Below are positions 58,056 to 64,000 of a stretch of 64,000 nucleotides of DNA, piece after piece (the stretch's first letter is position 1; the number at the start of each line of letters is the position of its first letter). The notes below the pieces were generated by a model, which saw only the letters and a program-made list of their open reading frames with translations, was not told where the DNA came from and ran no database searches. Source of the stretch: Neodontobutis hainanensis (lineage: Eukaryota > Chordata > Actinopteri > Gobiiformes > Odontobutidae); NCBI GenBank assembly GCA_024349245.1, contig JALDNG010000775.1:1-64000 (forward strand). The letters are read 5' to 3'. Both the position numbers and the translations under genes were made by a program.

Positions 58056-58344
58056 ACAGTACAACAGGACCATGCATCCTTTCTACTCTGACCCTAACAA
58101 CTCACCCTTCATCTGTTCACCATTTGACAACGATGGTCAGCATTGCAGTAACGTACCATCTACAGTCAAAAACAACACCCAGTGCATGGTTTTACCTGAG
58201 AGTCAGGCCCTGGCTTGTTTAATGACTCTCACGACTGTGTGAACTGGAACAGTTTGTACAGAGAGTGTCAACGTGGAGACGAACCCTTATGAAGGAATCA
58301 TTAACTTTGACGACATTGGTTATGCTTGGATAGCTATATTTCAG
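58056..58344 (+). CDS. Copy B exon: domain I extracellular loop
   Basis: Three bases shorter in total than 11058-11349. The shift between ALAC and the NPYEGIINFDD part is compensated by a second indel, so the pore helix end is in the original frame. Confidence 0.85.
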
Positions 58345-58464
58345 GTGAGTAATAATAATAAATCAAATTTAAATAGCGCTTTTCAGAGGATGCTTTACAT
58401 ACACAATACACACACAGGACAAATAAAACAATAAATAATTATGTAAACAGTATGATCACTTGTA

Positions 58465-58595
58465 CAGTGCATCAGAAACATATTCACAGTGCTTCACTTT
58501 TTCCACATTTTATGTTACAGCCTTTTCCCAAAATTGATTAAATTCATAATTTGTCTCAAAATTCTACAAACAATACCCCACAATAAAAACTTTAA
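58465..58595. mobile_element. Decayed Tc1/mariner-like end, copy B
   Basis: Counterpart of 11470-11600. Confidence 0.55.
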
Positions 58596-58903
58596 AAAGT
58601 TTAAATTAAACGTTAAAATTTATTAAAAAAAAAAAAAAAAACAGTAATGAGCTGGAAAAAAGTTTTTATGTTATCATTCATATTCTTTGGAAAATGGCCA
58701 AAAAAACAAAAATTCTGCCAGGGTATGTAATTTTTGAACACAACCGTGTCTGAGCTCAATTTTGAGTGTTATGGCAAAGGCTTTGAATAATTATGTACAT
58801 GCACTTTTTTTTTTTTTTTAATATCTCGAGTATCTACTCACCTGAACAGATTTGTCTTTGAACTCTTTATTGATCTGTGTATTTTTCATTTGAAAATCCT
58901 CAG

Positions 58904-58993
58904 GTCATCACACTGGAAGGATGGTCAGAAATCATGTATTTTGTCATGGATGCCTTTTCTTTTGGAGTTTTTATTTTTATAGTTGTGACTGTG
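58904..58993 (+). CDS. Copy B exon: domain I selectivity filter
   Basis: Identical coding to 11907-11996, with TLEGW. Confidence 0.92.
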
Positions 58994-59864
58994 GTAAGTA
59001 TTCGATTTTTATATTTTACAGAGGCAAAGATATACCCTTAAGCTTTAGTATATACCCTGAAAGCTGTATTTGGCGAAATTTCAAATCAAAGTCAAAAGAG
59101 AAAGAAAAACTAATTCATAATGCCTTTTATTTTGGTGAAAATTTTTGCATACACTGGTTTTTAAATGAACAGCAAAATCAATATCATTAACACCAGAAAG
59201 TGTATACATAGTTCTCACTTGATTGATGAATTCTCACCAACTTGATAGTGTTGCGTTTTAAATCATCAGTTGTGTAAATTTGTTCTACATTCTGTTGTCG
59301 AGCGGGTAGATCAGAGACGTGAGAGATTGGGGCACACCTTATTTTTCTTTTAGTTCCCATTTTTGTTACATGTGGTGAGAAATTACTTTTGGACTTAGGA
59401 AAAGAATGGTCGCCTCATTCATGAAGCTTCTTGTGTAGAAATATCTACTTAAACCCTACTTAAGAGGATTTTCACCAAATCTTTTTACATTAACTGAAAA
59501 ATGTTCTAAAAGAACAAATCTCAAGAACAGGGTGAAGCCTACAAATGAATGATCTAAGCTACTAAAGGCCATTTGGCAGGGTACAGGTCTCATTACGTGT
59601 CTCTGTCCTGTAGTTCTTAAAGTACAGCCGCTTTACAGGTGCTCTGGAGTATTTTTTTAAATGACAACGGAAACAAAGCTAACTGCGTACCCCAAGCTCT
59701 CTTTGTGATACTGAAACCCACTGGCCTCTTTTCCCAAACTCAGATACTCATTTGAACACTCCTCAGACTGACATTCACTGAAGCTGTCTGTTTTTTCTTA
59801 TTCTTCTTTTACTTCCTGTCTTTTATGTTGTGGTTTTAAAGTGACTGCTCTTCTTTCACATCAG

Positions 59865-60030
59865 CTCGGAGCATTTGTCATGACGAACGTGTGTGCTGTA
59901 GTGATTAGTACCCAGTTCTCGATGTTCATGAGCAGCAGCAGCATGAAGAACAAGAAGATAGAATACAAGTTGCAGTTCTTTTAAAAGAACAAGCAACTAG
60001 ATTCTTACAAAAAGTCTACTTTGAAATGAG
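59865..60030 (+). CDS. Copy B exon: domain I S6
   Basis: Reads LGAFVMTNVCAVVISTQFS without the two-base loss of copy A, then MFMSSSS. The linker block RIQVAVLLKEQATRFL lies in another frame, so a shift remains near 59930. Confidence 0.8.
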
Positions 60031-60265
60031 GTTAGACAGAGACTTAACTGTATTACTGTGTTCTTTGTGTTCATGACCTTACTTTTTCAAATAATATATC
60101 AATAGGGACTTTTAGGAATAGAAAAATACAATGCTGTGTAAATAAATTTGGACATAGCCTCAGAAAGATTATTACAGCTGCTGGTTTATTAGCAGGTGTC
60201 TGAACTACAGTAAAATCACATTTTGAAAAACTGCATCTTTTCAGTTCTTATATTAGGTCCCACAG

Positions 60266-60423
60266 ACGGCCTCCATCTGACAGCGCTCAAATAGAGATCC
60301 GAAAAGTCTATGCCTATTTCAGGGAACACCTCAAAAATATGTTGCCACCGACTGCTTCGACCGAGTGATCCTTTTGTGAATTTCTTAAGTATTTTTGTGA
60401 TCGCTATGGAACATTACCAACAG
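60266..60423 (+). CDS. Copy B exon: pre-domain II and IIS1
   Basis: Four bases shorter than copy A (three near 60300, one in a T run near 60372). Shares the older shift between the linker and S1 frames. Confidence 0.72.
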
Positions 60424-61387
60424 GTGAGACACATGGGGGATTCTTAGTTAACCCTTCTATGGAAAGCTACTATTACCAGTGCACATTTTTGAGCACACTA
60501 GTACTTCTAGTAGATATTTTGTGTAGTACTAGAGGTACTAGTGACGCTTTTGGACCTCACTGTTGTAGAAAGCTGCTGACCACCTCTATTTAGCCGATTG
60601 GATTTGAGACAAGATAGACTGAAAGACACAGAATGCATGACTTAGAGCAGAAGATTTATTCACCACAAGACAGGCCTGAGACAGAGAACACTCAATATGC
60701 ATGTTCAAGTCTCACTAGCGTCTGGAATAGTGCAGCATATGTAGCTGTGAATTGCATCATTGATTGGGCAATGTTGTCTTAACCTTGTAGTTGTTTGTGT
60801 AATCTTTTAAACAAGTTCATTTGGATAGTGTCTGTTGTCATTATCATTTTAAAAGAGTAAACACAAATGTTTTTATAATAAATGGCTTCACCAAACCACT
60901 AACTATGAATAAAAAGTTCATTCATATTCTCAACTCCCAAAAACTCCCAAAATTTCCAAATTCTTCCAGGATATGTACTTATGAGCACAAGTGTATAATT
61001 AGAACTGGTTTGTGGAATACGTCATGGCCACTGTTGATTTGGCACAGAGCAGGCTCATTACATTCCTCACACATGTTGTCTAGTTTCAGTTTCTGTGGGA
61101 TTGGTTCTGACCCGGGGGCTTAAAGTTGGGACAGTGCAGTGATATCATAAACCGTATCATTTATTTGGTTCAGTGTTCCAGGTGTAAATGCTTAAGATAA
61201 TGCAAGAATGCCTGGAAGAATGCAAGATTATTTTAATTATGCACCCTTAAGTTTTAGAAATTTACCTACTTATTTTAAAGCCCATGAAATGAAAATATGC
61301 ACTGAACAGCACAGTATAATACATCTATAAAGTAAATACAAAGATTTATTTCCTGATTTCCTTTTTCCTTTGTGTCTTTTCTCACAG

Positions 61388-61538
61388 CCTCTCTGGTGGA
61401 TGAAGTTACTCCTGATCAGTAACATTTTCATCGATGCTATATCTTCTTCACGGAGATGGTGCTCAAGTAAATAATACATTCATTTGATTACTTCAGAGAG
61501 TTTAATAATCTGCTGGACTTCATCATTGTTATTACAAG
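61388..61538 (+). CDS. Copy B exon: domain II S2-S3 with shared stop
   Basis: Same sequence pieces, shifts and TAA as 14391-14541. Confidence 0.75.
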
Positions 61539-61606
61539 GTAATGTGGGTGTCCTAAATGTAATCTAAAGAATTGTCCCACAACGCTGAAGGTTCTTTGTG
61601 TACCAG

Positions 61607-61792
61607 TTGTATGGAGCACCTGACGACAGGTGGCAGTATGCTGGCGGTGCTGCATGTCTTTCGCTTGCTTCGCCTAGTGCGCCTCATTATGTCCCATCCT
61701 AACCTGTGGAAACAAGTTCTAGTGCTGATGAAGACCATGAAAGAGGCCGTTCCACTCTGGTCCCTGTTGCTGCTTTTCATTTTTGTTTTCAG
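61607..61792 (+). CDS. Copy B exon: domain II S4-S5, GC donor
   Basis: Same protein as 14610-14795 despite two silent T/C differences in the S4 codons (CGC and CGC in place of CGT). The GC donor is kept. Confidence 0.87.
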
Positions 61793-61866
61793 GCATGTAC
61801 TTCTCAGAATAGAGAGATAGAGGTTCTACCAGTGCAGGTTTACTGACTATGTCTCTGTTATTCCAG

Positions 61867-61975
61867 TCTACTGGGGATGCACTGCTTTGGGTCAAAATTC
61901 AACTTTCCCACACAAGATGTGCATAGACGGACAAACTTTGACTCCATCCTGTGGTCGATGCTCACTGTGTTTCAG
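61867..61975 (+). CDS. Copy B exon: domain II S5 end and pore loop
   Basis: Same as 14870-14978. Open. Confidence 0.92.
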
Positions 61976-62676
61976 GTGAGCCTGGTCTGCTTTGTAACAG
62001 CACTAATTGGGGTCTCTTCCGACTCCAAATACTACTAAGTATTAAAAACATTCAGGCAACCAAATATTCAATCAGTTTAATCCTGAAACATTTTGAGTAT
62101 TTGGTAGGTTTGGTTCAGGATTCATGGAGAACAAAAATATTGATGTTTCAGTGTTTATTTAATTTTATTTATGTGCATTTTTGGCTGGAGGGTCCCCAGG
62201 AGAGAGCAGAAAGTGTCAAGGGTGTATAATAGATCTGTGAGAGTCACTGAAGAGAAACATTCTGCAGAAATTCATGCTATAAGCTGTAACACAGACACAC
62301 TGATCAAATCAAAAAGAAAAAGGTTAAGGGTGATCAAAATGATTGCAAACAAATAAGACTGTTTGAGAATCCCTTGAATGCTGCATATAATTTGTTGACC
62401 ATGGTTTTTGTAATTCTTTAATGGATAAATATAATCCTTTTTATTTACAATTTAGATTTGAGTTGGAAAAGTCAAGGGAAATGTAAAATGTAATTTCCAG
62501 GTTGAATTGTCATGGCTTTTAAATGATTGTCTTGTCATTAGTTGTATTGGCAATATGGACATAAAATCTAATAATTTTTATTAAAAGGACCCTAAAACCT
62601 TCCCTGGAAACTCCCGGAGGCCCCTGCTGATGCACTTTTGCGCTCACAACTTTTTTTGTCTTATTCTCTGATGTAG

Positions 62677-62830
62677 ATTCTGACCCAGGAAGACTGGAAT
62701 TACGTGATGTACAACGGCATGATCACCACCAGCCCCTGGGCATGTTTTTTTCGTTGCTGTGATAATGCTGGGGAAACATTTACTCCTGAACGTGCTTGTG
62801 AGCATCGTGGTTCGTAATTTCCAAGTTCTG
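62677..62830 (+). CDS. Copy B exon: domain II filter and S6
   Basis: As 15677-15831 but with seven T in the run, so TQEDW and the S6 segment are in different frames. Confidence 0.87.
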
Positions 62831-63759
62831 GTAAGGACCATTTTTGTTTTCATACATCACTGATGCATAATAATTGATATGCAGTGAGTCAGGGCTGGGA
62901 TATTTGATGTTGATGGGTCCTCCTCAAGAAAATTACAGTCAAAACATCATCTAATTCCCTTTTTAGATGATGTTTTAGAGTTTAGCTGAACATTTTGAGT
63001 GGCCCCAACATCAGAGACAGAAGACTTTAAAACAGAAAGGTCAAGGTCAAAAATGTTTTATATTTCCCGCCCTTTGCATCCACAGTCTCTGTTTTGAGAC
63101 AAACCCCTTTAACAGGCAGCACCAGCCCCACGGTCCTCCGCTGGGACAGGGTGTGGGGCTAACGGGATGTCTACAGTAAATATTTACAGAGCACAGGCCA
63201 CAGATTTGTGTGCTGCTGGGTTCGGTCGCTGTTTTACACAGTGGCACGTGGTGAGAGCGTGCAAGAACTCATTGACACGAAGATCATTTAAATATGTTTT
63301 GTCGTAGAAAAAATAAAATGCATAATTCTGGGCAGAGAAAAGGCAATAGAAAAACGTATAGTGTAATAAGTATTACACGGCCCAGTTCCAAATCTAATTT
63401 GCTTCAGCATTTTTCAAGATCATTACATTCTGAGAAAGAGTTGAATTCTGAGTATGTCCCCAATCATTAATGCAATGCTCCCTGACAGTAACAGAGATGA
63501 CAGATTAACAAATTTGTTATTATTACAAAGCCAGTCTCCCCAACCTTTAAAAAAATAAAATGTAAAAATACACATTGGACTAAACCTCACAGTACTTTAA
63601 TACCTGTAATAGTCTTTTAAAAGGCTACAAATCACACAGTGTTTAAATAGTTTTTATTCAAATTTTTACATCTGTAATCTGTTATTTGTAACTTGTGCGC
63701 AGTGTGCCTACAGTATAGTGGCTTGATGATGTGTTTGTCTAAAAACTCTGTTGTCCTAG

Positions 63760-63823
63760 GCCCATTCCATTATCTCACACGAAGACACACAGACTTCAGT
63801 GACTTCAGTGAGCAGTAGAAAAC
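63760..63823 (+). CDS. Copy B exon: II-III linker (tentative)
   Basis: Identical to 16791-16854. Confidence 0.5.
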
Positions 63824-63930
63824 GTAAGATGTGAAAAAGACATTATGAAATACAACTTACTACTTTTAATCAAGCTTTAATGTTGATGTAATCTTTTAAA
63901 TGTCTGTTTTCTTTTTGATTTTTACTGCAG

Positions 63931-63999
63931 ACACCTCGTTATCCAAAATGGTTCATAGATCATAAGGAGTGGTCACTCTTCCTGTTTTCTCCAGAACAA
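63931..63999 (+). CDS. Copy B exon: end of II-III linker
   Basis: Identical coding to 16963-17031 (EWSLFLFSPEQ). The window ends at its donor. Confidence 0.8.
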
Positions 64000-64000
64000 G

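Larger units (their letters stand above)
58056..63999 (+). pseudogene. T-type calcium channel-like gene, copy B (incomplete at window end)
   Basis: Repeats the domain I pore to the II-III linker of copy A, exon by exon, with the same GC-AG intron and the same TAA in domain II S2-S3. Extra lesions are a one-base loss near 58216 with a two-base loss near 58280 (frame disturbed between them) and one fewer T near 60372 and near 62750. It lacks the two-base loss of the copy A domain I S6 exon. Domain III onward lies beyond the window. Confidence 0.85.
56370..64000 (+). repeat. Tandem-duplicated segment, copy B
   Basis: Direct repeat of 9372-17032 and still matching at the window end. Differences are mostly indels of one to three bases at CG-containing motifs or homopolymers, some substitutions (e.g. 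two T/C changes in the IIS4 exon), and absence of the 26 bp seen at 16080-16105. Confidence 0.93.

Overview
The window is vertebrate, most likely teleost, nuclear DNA. It holds intron-rich genes with GT-AG splice sites, a T-type (Cav3-like) calcium-channel gene, an Fc-receptor-like immunoglobulin-domain gene, and fish-type repeats: tRNA-derived SINEs, Tc1/mariner and hAT pieces, a CR1/L2-type LINE and Ty3/gypsy LTR elements. There are no operons, ribosome binding sites or CRISPR arrays. Most of the long open frames lie inside 27-bp or 33-bp minisatellites and are not genes.

Layout. (1) 1-10082 is a giant inverted repeat. Its arms, 1-4218 and 5866-10082, are near-identical. From the outside inward each arm carries unique flank, an LTR, a polypurine tract, a gypsy integrase chromodomain remnant and about 3 kb of a 27-bp minisatellite. 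The centre is a 23-bp minisatellite. (2) 11058-26311 (+) is a 5'-truncated T-type calcium-channel gene. It starts in the domain I pore loop, runs to domain IV S6 and has a very short C-terminus. All four pore-filter residues (E-E-D-D) are recognisable, but there are many frame breaks and reduced or missing voltage-sensor segments. (3) 26312-33134 is mostly featureless, with a TTCA microsatellite and one isolated signal-peptide-like mini-exon. (4) 33135-37505 is a complete LTR retrotransposon with a 5-bp target duplication whose interior is five successive minisatellite families. (5) 37549-44735 (+) is a Fc-receptor-like gene with a split signal peptide and seven Ig-domain exons; the seventh runs straight into repeat DNA. 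(6) 44736-55035 is a 10.3-kb array of the same 27-bp minisatellite. (7) 55036-56369 is a truncated LINE (SGNH-hydrolase-like and endonuclease domains). (8) 56370-64000 repeats 9372-17032 in direct orientation, so the locus contains a tandem duplication with a period near 47.0 kb.

The two channel copies differ mainly by tiny indels next to CG dinucleotides and homopolymers, plus at least one 26-bp deletion. Part of the frame damage may therefore be assembly error on top of real divergence. The most unusual theme is the link between LTR retrotransposons and minisatellites: two unrelated LTR families here have coding interiors replaced by tandem repeats, and the 27-bp minisatellite marks every rearrangement edge (palindrome, truncated channel gene, truncated Ig gene).
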